A DNA stretch of 63,158 nucleotides from Salinivenus lutea (lineage in GTDB: Bacteria > Bacteroidota > Rhodothermia > Rhodothermales > Salinibacteraceae), in the NCBI GenBank assembly GCA_002894685.1, contig NCRC01000020.1:1-63158 (forward strand), in the 5' to 3' direction. The notes below the pieces were generated by a model that was given only the letters and a program-made list of their open reading frames with translations, did no database searches and was not told the origin of the DNA. A program made the position numbers and the translations under genes. Positions 36,939 through 47,917 of the stretch are shown one piece after another. The number at the start of each line of letters is the position of its first letter. Position 1 is the stretch's first letter.

Positions 36939-37008
36939 CCCCGCAGGCCCCTCGTCCCCGTTGGTTCTTTTCCGTCCCGTTTTCTTGTCTGCTCGACCGT
37001 ACGTCGCG

Positions 37009-37788
37009 ATGCACGTTCTCCGCACCATTGGCGCCCTGACGGGCCGTGAAATTCTGAAGTTTGTGCGCGACCGGAGCCGTGTGCTTGGGGCCGTTGCGCA
37101 GCCGCTGGCCCTGTGGGTGCTTCTGGGGCTGGGGTTCCAGGGGACCTTTCGCCCGCCGGCGGGGATGGACGTGGAGGGGGGATACGTGGCGTTTCTGTTT
37201 CCCGGCATTCTGGCGCTCGTCCTGCTTTTTACCGCCATCTTTTCCACGATCTCGGTGGTGGACGAGCGCACCTCGGGGTTCCTCCAGGCCGTGATGGTCG
37301 CCCCTACGTCCCGGACGGCCCTGGTGCTGGGGAATGCGCTGGGGGGCACCGTCCTGGCGACGGGCCAGGCGCTGCTGTTTCTTCTGGCCCTCCCGCTTCT
37401 TGGGGTCCGCCCCACCCTCGAAGGGATGGCCCTGGTCGCTGGGATCTGTGTGCTGACGGGGATCGGGTTTACGGCCCTCGGGTTTGCCATCGCCTGGCGG
37501 ATGGACACCACGCGCGGCTTTCACGCTGTCATGAACCTCGTCCTGCTCCCGCTCTGGTTTCTGTCGGGGGCCATGTTTCCGGTGGAGGGGGCCGCCCCCA
37601 TGCTCCGCGCGCTCGTGTGGGCGAACCCGGTGTCCTACGCGGTGAGCGGGCTCCGGCACGGGCTCTACACCGGAACGGAGGCCGCCCTGGCAGGGCCCGT
37701 CGTGTGTCTCCTGGTCACGACTGCCTTTGCGGCGCTCATGCTCGCCCTGGCCGTGTGGCAGGTGCGGCAGCCCTTCTTCCGCACGTAA
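37009..37788 (+). CDS. ABC-2 type transporter permease
   Basis: Membrane component of 259 residues with six predicted helices, starting in the cytoplasm with LTGREILKFVRDRSRVLGAV. The ABC-2 signature VDERTSGFLQAVMVAPTSRTALVLGN and the late LPLWFLSGAMFPVEGAAPMLRALVWANPVSY are typical. It works with the ATPase encoded directly upstream. ATG 37009 is chosen; the longer frame overlaps the ATPase gene in another frame. Exported substrate unknown. Confidence 0.9.
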   Translation: MHVLRTIGALTGREILKFVRDRSRVLGAVAQPLALWVLLGLGFQGTFRPPAGMDVEGGYVAFLFPGILALVLLFTAIFSTISVVDERTSGFLQAVMVAPTSRTALVLGNALGGTVLATGQALLFLLALPLLGVRPTLEGMALVAGICVLTGIGFTALGFAIAWRMDTTRGFHAVMNLVLLPLWFLSGAMFPVEGAAPMLRALVWANPVSYAVSGLRHGLYTGTEAALAGPVVCLLVTTAFAALMLALAVWQVRQPFFRT

Positions 37789-37846
37789 CCGTCGGCGGGA
37801 CGGCTCGTATCCGTTGTGCATTCCTCTTGCAACGGCACGCCGGGCC

Positions 37847-38479
37847 ATGTCCATCCTCGAGTACCTCACCGTCCTCGTCTCCATCGTCGTGGGGCTCGGG
37901 GTGACCGACCTCGCGGAGAGCGTTCGGTATCTCATCAATCCGGACCAGTCGGTGCGCTGGCACTGGCTCCCCCTGACCTGGAGCGTCGCGGCCCTCCTGA
38001 TGGTCGTGGCCTGCTGGTGGGGCTTCTTCGACTTCCTGAAGGCGGAGGTGTGGCGGAGCCCGGTCGCGTTCATGCTCATCCTGTTCACGTCGCTGAGCCT
38101 GTACCTGCTCTGTGCGTTTGCCCTGCCGGACATCGACTGGAAAGAGGACGTGCTTTCGTTTCCGCCGGAGGGGGAGGAGCACCTCGACCTGAAAGCGTAC
38201 TACTTCTCGGAGTCGCACCGGATGCTCTTTTTCGGGACGGCCATCGTCTTTGTCGTTCTGTTCGCCGTCGTCGCGCACGTTCAGCACGCAGCCGAGCAGA
38301 GCGCATCCATTCCGGGCGCCCTCTGGTCGGCCACGCGGACGAGCCTCCCCTTCGTGGCCACCTACGGCCTGCTCATTGTGACGGACCGCCGGTGGGTGCA
38401 TGTGGTGCTCACCATCGTGGGGGTGGGGCTCGCGTTCCTCCTGCTCTTTGCGCTCACCCCGATGCTGGCGGAGGGATGA
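37847..38479 (+). CDS. Conserved membrane protein, unknown function
   Basis: A 210-residue protein with about six hydrophobic segments: EYLTVLVSIVVGLGVTDL at the start, WSVAALLMVVACWWG, FMLILFTSLSLYLLCAFAL, a short acidic loop with DIDWKEDVLSFPPEGEEHLD, then three more helices, ending LLFALTPMLAEG. The pattern is seen in uncharacterised proteins of many phyla, and I can give no function. It follows the ABC permease by 58 bp, so it may be part of that transcript. ATG 37847 gives a clean membrane-protein N-terminus. Confidence 0.7.
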   Translation: MSILEYLTVLVSIVVGLGVTDLAESVRYLINPDQSVRWHWLPLTWSVAALLMVVACWWGFFDFLKAEVWRSPVAFMLILFTSLSLYLLCAFALPDIDWKEDVLSFPPEGEEHLDLKAYYFSESHRMLFFGTAIVFVVLFAVVAHVQHAAEQSASIPGALWSATRTSLPFVATYGLLIVTDRRWVHVVLTIVGVGLAFLLLFALTPMLAEG

Positions 38480-38546
38480 GGGCGATCGCCCCCGCATCGC
38501 CGCCCGGCGAAACGTCGGAAGAGGGTGGAGCGTTCGACCCCTTGTT

Positions 38547-39644
38547 ATGCCCAACGCACCCACCGCCTCCCATACTGTCGGCACTGCGGACGACCGCGTG
38601 GACCTCAAAACCATGGACCGCGCGGGTCTGGAGGAGTTTGTCGCCGCGCACGGCGCGCCCCGCTACCGGGGCGAGCAGCTCTTTCACTGGATCTACGGAA
38701 AGGGCGTGTCCGACTTCGAGTTGATGTCGGACCTCCCGAAGCGGATGCGACAGGGCCTGCGGCGCGACGCCACCGTGGAGGACATTGAGGTCGTCGAGCA
38801 GCAGCAGGCCGCCGACCAGACGGTGAAGACGCTCTTTCGGCTGCCCTCGGGGCGCCAGGCCGAAACCGTCCTGATCCCGGCCATCGACGAGCGCGGGGAG
38901 GCCCATCGGCTCACGGTCTGCGTGTCGAGCCAGGTGGGCTGCGCGATGGGGTGCGAGTTCTGCGCGACCGGCCGCATGGGCTTTCGCGAAAACCTGACGC
39001 CGGGCGCCATCTTCGACCAGGTGTGGCACATGAACGAGGTCGCCGAGGCCCGCTTCGGGCGGCCCGTGACGAACGTCGTGTTCATGGGCATGGGGGAACC
39101 GCTCCTCAACTACGACGCGGTGCTCGACAGCATCGACATCCTCACGGACGAGGACAGCCTCAACCTCTCCGCGCAGAAGATCACGGTGTCCACCGTCGGC
39201 CTCGCCCGTCGCATCAAAGACCTGGCGGACGACCAGCGGCGAACCAACCTCGCGGTGTCGCTCCACGCGCCGGACAACGAGACGCGCAGCCGCATCATGC
39301 CGGTGAACGAGGCCGAAAAGACGAGCCTCCCGGCGCTCAAGGAGGCGCTTCAGTACTACTCGCGCACGACCGGCCGCCAGATCACGTACGAGTACTGCCT
39401 CTTCAAGGGCGTCAACGACCGCGAGGCGGACGCCCGCAACCTGGCGGAGATCACGCGTTGGGCCCCGAGCAAGGTGAACCTGCTGATGTACAATCCGGTC
39501 GAGGGCCTCAACTTCGAGCGCACCTCCGAGGAGCAACTCGACCGGTTCGTCGAAGTGCTTGTGCAGGAAGGTGTGACCGTGACCGTGCGTCGGAGCCGGG
39601 GGCAGGACATCGACGCGGCCTGCGGCCAGCTCGCCGACGACTGA
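38547..39644 (+). CDS. rlmN: 23S rRNA (adenine-C2)-methyltransferase RlmN
   Basis: Radical-SAM enzyme that methylates C2 of A2503 in 23S rRNA and A37 of some tRNAs. The cluster-binding Cys are in GCAMGCEFCATGRMGF (Cys132, Cys136, Cys139, pattern CxxxCxxC). Other conserved parts are FMGMGEPLLNYD, ITVSTVGLA, NLAVSLHAPDNETRSRIMPVN and ITYEYCLFKGVND; the late Cys in VRRSRGQDIDAACGQL is the methyl-accepting Cys. The 365-residue length is typical. ATG 38547 is chosen because longer frames overlap the upstream membrane protein gene. Confidence 0.95.
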   Translation: MPNAPTASHTVGTADDRVDLKTMDRAGLEEFVAAHGAPRYRGEQLFHWIYGKGVSDFELMSDLPKRMRQGLRRDATVEDIEVVEQQQAADQTVKTLFRLPSGRQAETVLIPAIDERGEAHRLTVCVSSQVGCAMGCEFCATGRMGFRENLTPGAIFDQVWHMNEVAEARFGRPVTNVVFMGMGEPLLNYDAVLDSIDILTDEDSLNLSAQKITVSTVGLARRIKDLADDQRRTNLAVSLHAPDNETRSRIMPVNEAEKTSLPALKEALQYYSRTTGRQITYEYCLFKGVNDREADARNLAEITRWAPSKVNLLMYNPVEGLNFERTSEEQLDRFVEVLVQEGVTVTVRRSRGQDIDAACGQLADD

Positions 39645-39713
39645 TGCCCCTGTGGTGCCCGACGACGCGTCTGCCTCTCCTCCGTTCCTATCGGATCATC
39701 TCTCCAACGTCTC

Positions 39714-39977
39714 ATGTGGAACTCCAACGCGCCGGACTGGCTGAGCCGCCTCCTCCAAGGGGTGCTCGGCATTCTCGGCTTCTACGCCGCCGTCCGGTTT
39801 CTGCCCCGTGTCCTTAAGAGCATGACGCGCCGCTTCGTTTTCGGGCTCATCGGCGAAATCCTGCTGGTGGCCCTTGGGCTGTTCCTCACCCGCCGGGCCA
39901 CCGAGCGCCCTCCTCGCGACGGCCCCGCTCCGGCGGGCACAAACGACCGCGGGACGAGGGGGAGCGGAGGCGCCTAA
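39714..39977 (+). CDS. Small membrane protein, unknown function
   Basis: An 87-residue protein with two hydrophobic stretches (around LQGVLGILGFYAAVRFLP and FVFGLIGEILLVALGLFL) separated by a basic turn KSMTRR, then a disordered Arg/Pro/Gly tail. It sits between rlmN and the HerA-like gene in the same orientation, 69 and 105 bp away. No family is recognised. Composition matches the neighbours and a start ATG is present, so it is probably real. Confidence 0.5.
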   Translation: MWNSNAPDWLSRLLQGVLGILGFYAAVRFLPRVLKSMTRRFVFGLIGEILLVALGLFLTRRATERPPRDGPAPAGTNDRGTRGSGGA

Positions 39978-40082
39978 AAGAGCCGGGGGAGGCCCCTCCG
40001 CCTCCGGTTCGCGTTCGTGGCCGCCCGGTCCGAGAGACGATTCCTCCGCATCCGCGCCGACTCTGCCTGATCCGATGCCATC

Positions 40083-41771
40083 ATGTTTGAGGATTCTCCC
40101 TTTCGTGCCGAGCACATCGGCGTCATCACGCACGGGTCGCTGAACGAGGGGATCGAGATGAAGCTCGACCCGAGCGAGTCGGTCGAGGACGTGGTGGCGG
40201 GCACGTTCGTGGTCATTCAGGGAGAGAAGCACGACTTTTTCTGCATGATCACGGACGTGGAGATCGAGGCGGCCAACGAGCAGATTCTGCTCAATCCGCC
40301 CGATCCCTCCGACGACCTCCTCCGCGAGGTGATGCAGGGCAGCGGCACCTACGTGACGGTGCAGCTGAAGCCGATGCTCATGATGCCGAACGCCGACCAC
40401 CCGGAGCTGACGGAGGAGGAGCCGGCGTCGGTCAATACGATCCCCGCTCATTTCTCGCCCGTGGCGCAGGCCGAGGCCGACGACGTGGCGCGCGTCTTTG
40501 GGGACGAGACCCGTGGCGACGGGCGCACGTACTTCCACGTCGGCCACCCCATCGGGATGGAGGAGAGCCCGGTCTGCATCGACCTTTCGAAGTTTGCCGA
40601 GCGCTCGAACGCCATCTTCGGCAAGACGGGGACCGGCAAGACCTTCCTCACGCGCCTGCTGCTTGCGGGGACGATCGTGACGGGGCGGGCCGTGAACCTC
40701 GTGTTCGACATGCACTCGGAGTACGGCTATGGGAGCCAGGCGGAGGGGGAGAACGGACAGGCACAGTTCGTGAAGGGGCTGCGCGACCTGTTTCCGAGCA
40801 GGGTGAGCCTCTTCTCGCTCGACCCGTCGACCACCCGCCAGCGCGGCCACACGCCGGACCACGAGGTGCACCTCCACGCCGACCAGATCCAGCCGGCGGA
40901 CATCCTGCCGCTGCGCGACACTCTCAACCTGAACGCCACCGCCGCCGAGAGCAGCTACCTCCTCCGAAATCAGTACGGCGACCAGTGGCTCACGACGCTC
41001 CTGGAGGCGCAGTCCACCGAGGACTTCGAGCGGCTGGCGGACGAGACCGGCGCGCACAAGAATTCGATCGAGGCGCTGCGCCGCAAGCTCGCGCCGTTCC
41101 AGGAGTACGACTTCTTTACCACGCGGCCCTCGCCGGACGACTACGACGTCCTCGACGCGCTGCTCGAAAACCTGGAAGGGGGGACGTCGGTGGTGCTGGA
41201 GTTTGGGCGGTACGACGACCTGCGGGTGTACCTGCTGGTCGCCAACGCCCTCACGCGCCGCATCCGGCGGGCCTACGAGCAGAAGACGAACCGCTACCGG
41301 CAGACGAAAAACGAGGCCGACAAGCCGCGCCCCCTCATGATCACGATTGAGGAGGCGCACAAATTTCTGTCGCCCGACATTGCGCAGGAGACGCCCTTCG
41401 GCAAGATTGCCCGCGAGATGCGGAAGTTTTTTGTGAGCCTGCTGGTGGTGGACCAGCGGCCGAGCGCGATCGACGAGGAGGTGCTCAGCCAGATCGGCAC
41501 CAAGATGGTCGCCAAGCTGAGCGACGACAAGGACATCGGCGCGGCCCTCGTGGGCACGAGCGACGCCTCGTCGCTCCGCGAGATTCTGGCCTCCCTCGAC
41601 GTAAAGCAGCAGGCGCTCCTGCTGGGCCACGCGGTCCCCATGCCGATCGTCGTCAAGACGCGCACCTACGACCAGGACTTCTACGACGCGCTCCGCACCC
41701 ACCCGGCCACGATGGGGGGCTCCGACGGCGACGCCGATCCGGACGAGGAGATGGACGACCTCTTCTACTGA
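40083..41771 (+). CDS. herA: HerA-type bipolar DNA helicase/ATPase (DUF87)
   Basis: Hexameric FtsK/HerA-superfamily ATPase of 562 residues. The N-terminal HAS-barrel-like domain (residues 1-130) is followed by the ATPase: Walker A IFGKTGTGKTFL (about 180-190), Walker B-like NLVFDMHSEYGYG and, later, MITIEEAHKFLSPD, and an arginine-finger region around LLVVDQRPSAIDEEVLSQIGTKM. In archaea HerA works with the nuclease NurA in DNA end resection; no NurA is next to it here. Bacterial homologues have been linked to DNA repair or anti-phage systems. It converges on the exported methyltransferase gene. Confidence 0.85.
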   Translation: MFEDSPFRAEHIGVITHGSLNEGIEMKLDPSESVEDVVAGTFVVIQGEKHDFFCMITDVEIEAANEQILLNPPDPSDDLLREVMQGSGTYVTVQLKPMLMMPNADHPELTEEEPASVNTIPAHFSPVAQAEADDVARVFGDETRGDGRTYFHVGHPIGMEESPVCIDLSKFAERSNAIFGKTGTGKTFLTRLLLAGTIVTGRAVNLVFDMHSEYGYGSQAEGENGQAQFVKGLRDLFPSRVSLFSLDPSTTRQRGHTPDHEVHLHADQIQPADILPLRDTLNLNATAAESSYLLRNQYGDQWLTTLLEAQSTEDFERLADETGAHKNSIEALRRKLAPFQEYDFFTTRPSPDDYDVLDALLENLEGGTSVVLEFGRYDDLRVYLLVANALTRRIRRAYEQKTNRYRQTKNEADKPRPLMITIEEAHKFLSPDIAQETPFGKIAREMRKFFVSLLVVDQRPSAIDEEVLSQIGTKMVAKLSDDKDIGAALVGTSDASSLREILASLDVKQQALLLGHAVPMPIVVKTRTYDQDFYDALRTHPATMGGSDGDADPDEEMDDLFY

Positions 41772-41786
41772 GCCGCTCGTCCGGCG

Positions 41787-41819
41787 GGGCGACGGGCGGG
41801 GCGGACGGGCCCGTCGCCC
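41787..41819. terminator. Strong hairpin between convergent herA and methyltransferase genes
   Basis: GGGCGACGGGC (41787-41797) and GCCCGTCGCCC (41809-41819) are perfect 11-bp arms around an 11-nt loop. It lies midway between the two stops and has no T-tract, so it would serve both directions as a GC-rich terminator. Confidence 0.55.
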
Positions 41820-41824
41820 GCAGG

Positions 41825-42460
41825 CTACTCCATGTCGGGCGTGTCCGTCGTGTCGGGCGTTTGGAGGAGCCGCTCAGGAACCGTTTCGGGCACGGTCCAG
41901 ACGAAGACGAGCTCCAGGTTCGTGGGCCCATCCTCGCCCATCTCGATCTCCTGGTCCGGTTCCCAGTCGCCCATCCGGAAGTCGTGCGAGACGATGCGGT
42001 CGCCTGGATCGAGCTCGCGGAGGAGCTTCGGGCGCAACTTCACGTTGATTTCGGGCCACAGGTAGAGGGCCACCACGGTGGCCTCGCTGAGGTCGGTCTT
42101 GAACAGGTCCTTCTGTCGGAACTCGACCCGGTCGGATACGCCGGCGTCTTCCGCGTTTGCACGCGCCTTCTCGACCAGGTCGGGGTCAATTTCGACGCCG
42201 ACGGCCCGCGCGCCGAACTCCTGAGCGGCCATGATGGGGATGCGCCCGTCCCCGCTCCCAAGATCGAAGACGACGTCGTCGCTCGATACGTTGGCGGCCT
42301 CCAGCATTTGCCGAACGACCCGATCGGGCGTAGCCACGTAGGGCGCGTCCTTCTCGATCGAATCCGAGGGCGCCGTGTCGGGCGCCTGGGCGCTCGCGGA
42401 CAGAGGGAGGGCAGTTGCCACCAGGAGGCTTAGCGCAAAAATCGGAAGGACGCGGGACAT
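41825..42460 (-). CDS. Exported SAM-dependent methyltransferase-like protein
   Basis: A 211-residue protein with a clear signal peptide (MSRVLPIFALSLLVATALPLSASAQA) followed by a Rossmann methyltransferase domain: VVFDLGSGDGRIP (motif I, residues 64-74), VGVEIDPDLVEKARANA (motif II), FRQKDLFKTDLSEATVVALYLWPEIN and LDPGDRIVSHDFRMGDWEPD. The domain resembles the YLWP-type lysine methyltransferase-like family found with signal peptides in many bacteria. SAM is not known in the periplasm, so the reaction is unclear. ATG 42460 is preferred to the longer frame because it gives a proper signal peptide. Confidence 0.78.
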   Translation of the reverse strand: MSRVLPIFALSLLVATALPLSASAQAPDTAPSDSIEKDAPYVATPDRVVRQMLEAANVSSDDVVFDLGSGDGRIPIMAAQEFGARAVGVEIDPDLVEKARANAEDAGVSDRVEFRQKDLFKTDLSEATVVALYLWPEINVKLRPKLLRELDPGDRIVSHDFRMGDWEPDQEIEMGEDGPTNLELVFVWTVPETVPERLLQTPDTTDTPDME

Positions 42461-42620
42461 AGGCGGAGGGGAGGCCCGTTCGAGTAAACAGAAGAAAAGT
42501 CCGTCCGGGAGAAGGAGCACCGGCGCACTTTAGTTCCCGCCTCTTGGTGTCCGGCCCGGAAGGAGGGGTGGGGGCGCTGTGGGGAAGTTTCGCAAAATCG
42601 TGTGGGGCCGGGGGGCGGAA

Positions 42621-42652
42621 TTGAAATGAACCGCTCCGCGCCAGTATCTTTT
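42621..42652 (+). promoter_or_regulatory. Bacteroidota-type promoter of the acyl-CoA synthetase gene
   Basis: TTG (42621-42623) is followed after 21 bp by TATCTTTT (42645-42652), seven of eight matches to TAnnTTTG. The start of transcription would be near 42660, about 55 bp before the ATG. The surrounding stretch is noticeably AT-rich. Confidence 0.5.
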
Positions 42653-42715
42653 TACTCTCTAGGGCGCACTCCAATCCAGCGCTCTGTCCCTCCATTCATA
42701 TCACCTCGTCCCCCT

Positions 42716-45466
42716 ATGGCCGATTCCTCGGCATCGTCCGATACGACCCCTACGAGCGATCCGTCGTACGACCTTATCGCATCGGGTCGTCAGCCGCTCG
42801 ACGCGATCTTCCGCCCCGAAAATGTTGCTGTGGTTGGGGCAAGCGAGTCGCCCGGCAGTGTGGGCCGCACGCTGCTCTGGAACCTTGTGAGCAATCCGTT
42901 TGGCGGAACCATCTATCCGGTAAATCCGAAGCGCGACAGCGTGCTGGGCATCGAGGCGTACGATAGCGTGTCGGACATTGAGGCGGACGTGGACCTGGCC
43001 GTCATCGCCACGCCGGCGCCCACAGTGCCCGGCATCGTGGAGGCGTGCGGGGAGGCCGGGATTCGGGGACTCATCATCGTCTCGGCCGGCTTCCGCGAGG
43101 TGGGGGAGGAGGGGGCCGAGCTGGAACGGGACATCCGGCAAATCGCCCGCGACTACAACATCCGCATCGTGGGGCCGAACTGCCTGGGCGTGATGCGCCC
43201 CCCCAATGGCCTGAACGCGACCTTTGCCGGCGCGATGGCCAACGAGGGCAACGTCGCCTTTGTGAGTCAGAGTGGCGCCCTCCTCACGTCCATCCTCGAC
43301 TGGAGCTTTCGCGAGAACGTGGGCTTCAGCGCGTTCGTCTCCATCGGGTCGATGCTCGATGTGGACTGGGGGGACATGATCGAGTACCTGGGCGACGACC
43401 CGAGGACGGACAGCATTGTCCTGTATATGGAGTCGATCGGCAACGCCCGGTCGTTCCTGTCGGCGGCGCGCGACGTGGCGCAGAGCAAGCCGATTATCGT
43501 CATTAAGGCGGGGCGTACCGACGCGGCGGCCGAGGCGGCGGCGTCCCACACCGGCACGCTCACCGGCAGCGACGACGTGCTCGACGCGGCCTTCCGCCGG
43601 TCGGGCGTGCTGCGGGTCGACGACATCAACGACCTCTTCTACATGGCCGAGGTGCTGGGCAAGCAGCCCCGCCCCGAAGGCCGCAACCTCACCATCCTCA
43701 CGAACGCCGGCGGGCCCGGCGTCCTGGCGACGGACGCGCTGATTGGGGGCGGGGGCGAGCTCACCCCCCTGTCGGAGGAGGCCCTGGACGACTTCAACGA
43801 CATCCTCCCCGCGGCCTGGAGCCACAGCAACCCCGTCGACATTCTGGGCGACGCCGACCCGGAGCGCTACGCGAAGTCGCTCGAGGTGGCGGCGAACGAT
43901 GAGAACAGCGACGGCCTGCTCGTGGTGCTCACCCCCCAGGCCATGACGGAGCCGACGAAGACGGCCGAGCACCTGCGCCCCTACGCCCGCGACAACCGGA
44001 AGCCCATCCTCGCGAGCTGGATGGGGGGCGACGCGGTGGCGACCGGCGAGAAGATTCTGAATGAGGCGGGGCTGCCCACCTTTGCGTACCCCGACACGGC
44101 GGCGCGCGTCTTCAACCACATGTGGCGCTACAGCTACAACCTGCGCGCCCTGTACGAGACGCCCAGCCTGCCGGCCGATGAGGAAGGCATCCCGGACCGC
44201 GACACGGCCGCCAACATCGTCGAGGAGACCCACGAGAGCGGGCGCGTGCTCATGACCGAGTACGCCTCCAAGCGATTGCTCTCGGCCTACGGCATCCCGA
44301 CGGTGGAGACGCGCATCGCCGAAACGGCCGACGAGGCGGTGGCCGCCGCCCAGGAGATTGGCTATCCGGTCGCCGTCAAGATTCACTCCACGTCCATTAC
44401 CCACAAGTCGGACGTCGGCGGCGTCAAGCTGGGCCTTGGCACCGACGAGGCCGTTGCGGACGCCTTCCGTACGATTGAGGGCAACGTGACCTCCGACGGT
44501 TTCGACGGGGTGACGGTGCAGCCGATGATCGACCGCACGGACGGCTACGAGCTCATCATCGGGAGCAGCATGGACGAACAGTTCGGCCCCGTGTTGCTCT
44601 TCGGGTCCGGCGGTCAGCTGGTGGAGGTATACAAGGACCGGGCGCTCGGCCTGCCCCCGCTCAACACCACGCTTGCGCGGCGCATGATGGAGCAGACCGA
44701 CATCTACGAGGCGCTAGAGGGCGTGCGGGGGCGCGACCCGGTGGACCTCGACGCCCTGGAGGCGATGCTCGTGCGGTTTAGTCAGCTGGTGGTGGAGCAG
44801 CCGCGGGTGAAAGAGATCGACGTCAACCCGCTCCTGGCCCGGCCCGGCGAGGACGGACTGCTGGCCCTGGACGCCCGGGTGGTGCTCCATCCCTACTCGA
44901 CAGACGAGGACGATCTGCCCACGCCCGCCATCCGGCCGTACCCGCGGCAGTACATCGGCACCCATACGATGCTGAACGGGGAGGAAGTGACCGTGCGGCC
45001 CATCCGGCCCGAGGACGAGCCCAAGCTTGTGACCTTCCACGAGCGGCTCTCCGAGCGGAGCGTCTACCTGCGCTACGCCAGCCTCATGAAGCTGGAGCAG
45101 CGGGTGGCCCACGAGCGCCTGGCGCGCATCTGCTTCATCGACTACGACCGGGAGATGGCCCTGGTGGCCGAGGACGCGGACGGGCGGATCATTGGGGTCG
45201 GGCGCCTCACGCAGCAGCCGGGCCGCAACGAAGCCGAGTTCGCGATGCTCGTGATCGACGAGTACCAGGGCGAGGGGGTGGGAACCGAGCTTCTGCACCG
45301 CCTCGTGCAGGTGGGCAAAGACGAGGGCCTGGACCGCATCACGGCCGACATCCTACAGCAGAACCAGGCCATGCAGCGCGTCTGCGAGAAGCTCGACTTC
45401 CAAATCGTGCGGAGCGAGGACCCGGCCGAGGACATGGTGAAGGCCGTGAAGTCCCTCGACGCGTAG
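42716..45466 (+). CDS. ADP-forming acyl-CoA synthetase fused to GNAT acetyltransferase (Pat-like)
   Basis: A 916-residue fusion. Order of domains: CoA-binding Rossmann domain (about 25-150, [17 protein letters not shown]), succinyl-CoA ligase-like domains (150-480) with His278 in [12 protein letters not shown], which matches the phosphohistidine of ADP-forming synthetases, an ATP-grasp domain (about 500-730, [25 protein letters not shown]), and a C-terminal GNAT domain (about 765-916, [14 protein letters not shown] near 850). E. coli PatZ has the same plan and acetylates acetyl-CoA synthetase. The kept His suggests that synthetase activity may also survive. It is transcribed alone, with a bidirectional terminator after it. 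Confidence 0.88.
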   Translation: MADSSASSDTTPTSDPSYDLIASGRQPLDAIFRPENVAVVGASESPGSVGRTLLWNLVSNPFGGTIYPVNPKRDSVLGIEAYDSVSDIEADVDLAVIATPAPTVPGIVEACGEAGIRGLIIVSAGFREVGEEGAELERDIRQIARDYNIRIVGPNCLGVMRPPNGLNATFAGAMANEGNVAFVSQSGALLTSILDWSFRENVGFSAFVSIGSMLDVDWGDMIEYLGDDPRTDSIVLYMESIGNARSFLSAARDVAQSKPIIVIKAGRTDAAAEAAASHTGTLTGSDDVLDAAFRRSGVLRVDDINDLFYMAEVLGKQPRPEGRNLTILTNAGGPGVLATDALIGGGGELTPLSEEALDDFNDILPAAWSHSNPVDILGDADPERYAKSLEVAANDENSDGLLVVLTPQAMTEPTKTAEHLRPYARDNRKPILASWMGGDAVATGEKILNEAGLPTFAYPDTAARVFNHMWRYSYNLRALYETPSLPADEEGIPDRDTAANIVEETHESGRVLMTEYASKRLLSAYGIPTVETRIAETADEAVAAAQEIGYPVAVKIHSTSITHKSDVGGVKLGLGTDEAVADAFRTIEGNVTSDGFDGVTVQPMIDRTDGYELIIGSSMDEQFGPVLLFGSGGQLVEVYKDRALGLPPLNTTLARRMMEQTDIYEALEGVRGRDPVDLDALEAMLVRFSQLVVEQPRVKEIDVNPLLARPGEDGLLALDARVVLHPYSTDEDDLPTPAIRPYPRQYIGTHTMLNGEEVTVRPIRPEDEPKLVTFHERLSERSVYLRYASLMKLEQRVAHERLARICFIDYDREMALVAEDADGRIIGVGRLTQQPGRNEAEFAMLVIDEYQGEGVGTELLHRLVQVGKDEGLDRITADILQQNQAMQRVCEKLDFQIVRSEDPAEDMVKAVKSLDA

Positions 45467-45550
45467 CCCGGCGGATGGGACGGAGGCACATTGTCTCCGT
45501 CCCGTCTCCCCAAGCGTCCTTCTTTGTGGGGGAAACAGGAAGCCAAATAA

Positions 45551-45591
45551 AAAAGCCGCCTTCTCCCGGATGTCGGGAGAAGGCGGCTTTT
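45551..45591. terminator. Bidirectional rho-independent terminator
   Basis: AAAAGCCGCCTTCTCCCG (45551-45568) and CGGGAGAAGGCGGCTTT (45574-45590) form a near-perfect 17-bp stem with a 5-nt loop, flanked by an A-run on the left and a T-run on the right. It serves the acyl-CoA synthetase gene on the plus strand and groEL on the minus strand. Confidence 0.9.
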
Positions 45592-45644
45592 CGTTTTCCG
45601 TTGGCGTTGTGCGCCGGGTGGGCGCGAAACGCGCGGGGGTGGAG

Positions 45645-47366
<1,722 letters not shown>

Positions 47367-47405
47367 TCAGTACAGGGTGTCCGCAACCGCGGTCGTCGCG
47401 GAAGG

Positions 47406-47696
47406 CTACTCTTCGATGATGCCGAAGATGTCGCTCTCACGCATGATGAGGTACTCCTCACCGTTGAGCGTCACCTCGGTGCCGGCGTACTTGCCGTACA
47501 GGACTTCCTGTCCTTCCTCGACCGTCATGTCAATCTTACTGCCGTCTTCGACGCGGCCAGGGCCAACTGACTTGACGGTGCCCCTCTGCGGCTTTTCCTT
47601 CGCCGAATCCGGGATGTAGAGACCACTGTCGGTCTTATCGTCCGCCGGTTTCGGCTGGACGACGACGCGGTCGCCGAGAGGTTTGATGTTCGTCAT
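47406..47696 (-). CDS. groS: Co-chaperonin GroES (Hsp10)
   Basis: Forms the seven-membered lid of the GroEL cage. The 96-residue protein begins [36 protein letters not shown], has the roof-loop region and ends with [19 protein letters not shown], all typical. It is the first gene of groES-groEL; the operator at 47744-47778 lies 48 bp upstream of its ATG, within the leader or promoter region, implying repression by an HrcA-type protein that is not encoded in the window. Confidence 0.97.
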   Translation of the reverse strand: MTNIKPLGDRVVVQPKPADDKTDSGLYIPDSAKEKPQRGTVKSVGPGRVEDGSKIDMTVEEGQEVLYGKYAGTEVTLNGEEYLIMRESDIFGIIEE

Positions 47697-47743
47697 AATG
47701 CGTTCGGGGGGACTTGTGAGTGATGTGCAGATGAGAATTCGCA

Positions 47744-47778
47744 GTTGTTATCACTCGCCCGTGGTGAGTGATAACAAC
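47744..47778. promoter_or_regulatory. CIRCE-like operator upstream of groES
   Basis: GTTGTTATCACTC (47744-47756) and GAGTGATAACAAC (47766-47778) are perfect 13-bp inverted arms separated by 9 bp. Architecture and spacing equal the CIRCE element (TTAGCACTC-N9-GAGTGCTAA), with GC changed to TC and GA at the matching positions of the arms. It is the expected binding site for the heat-shock repressor HrcA. Confidence 0.88.
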
Positions 47779-47917
47779 GCCGGTATAGGCAACATGAGCG
47801 GGGGGGCTGTGTTCCAGTCGAAGGCACGAGAGGGGTGAAGATCGTTTAGCGACTGCCAGGGCGCCGGGCACCCCCCGACCGGGCAACGGCTGTCCGTCCA
47901 CAACACAACACAGGCGA

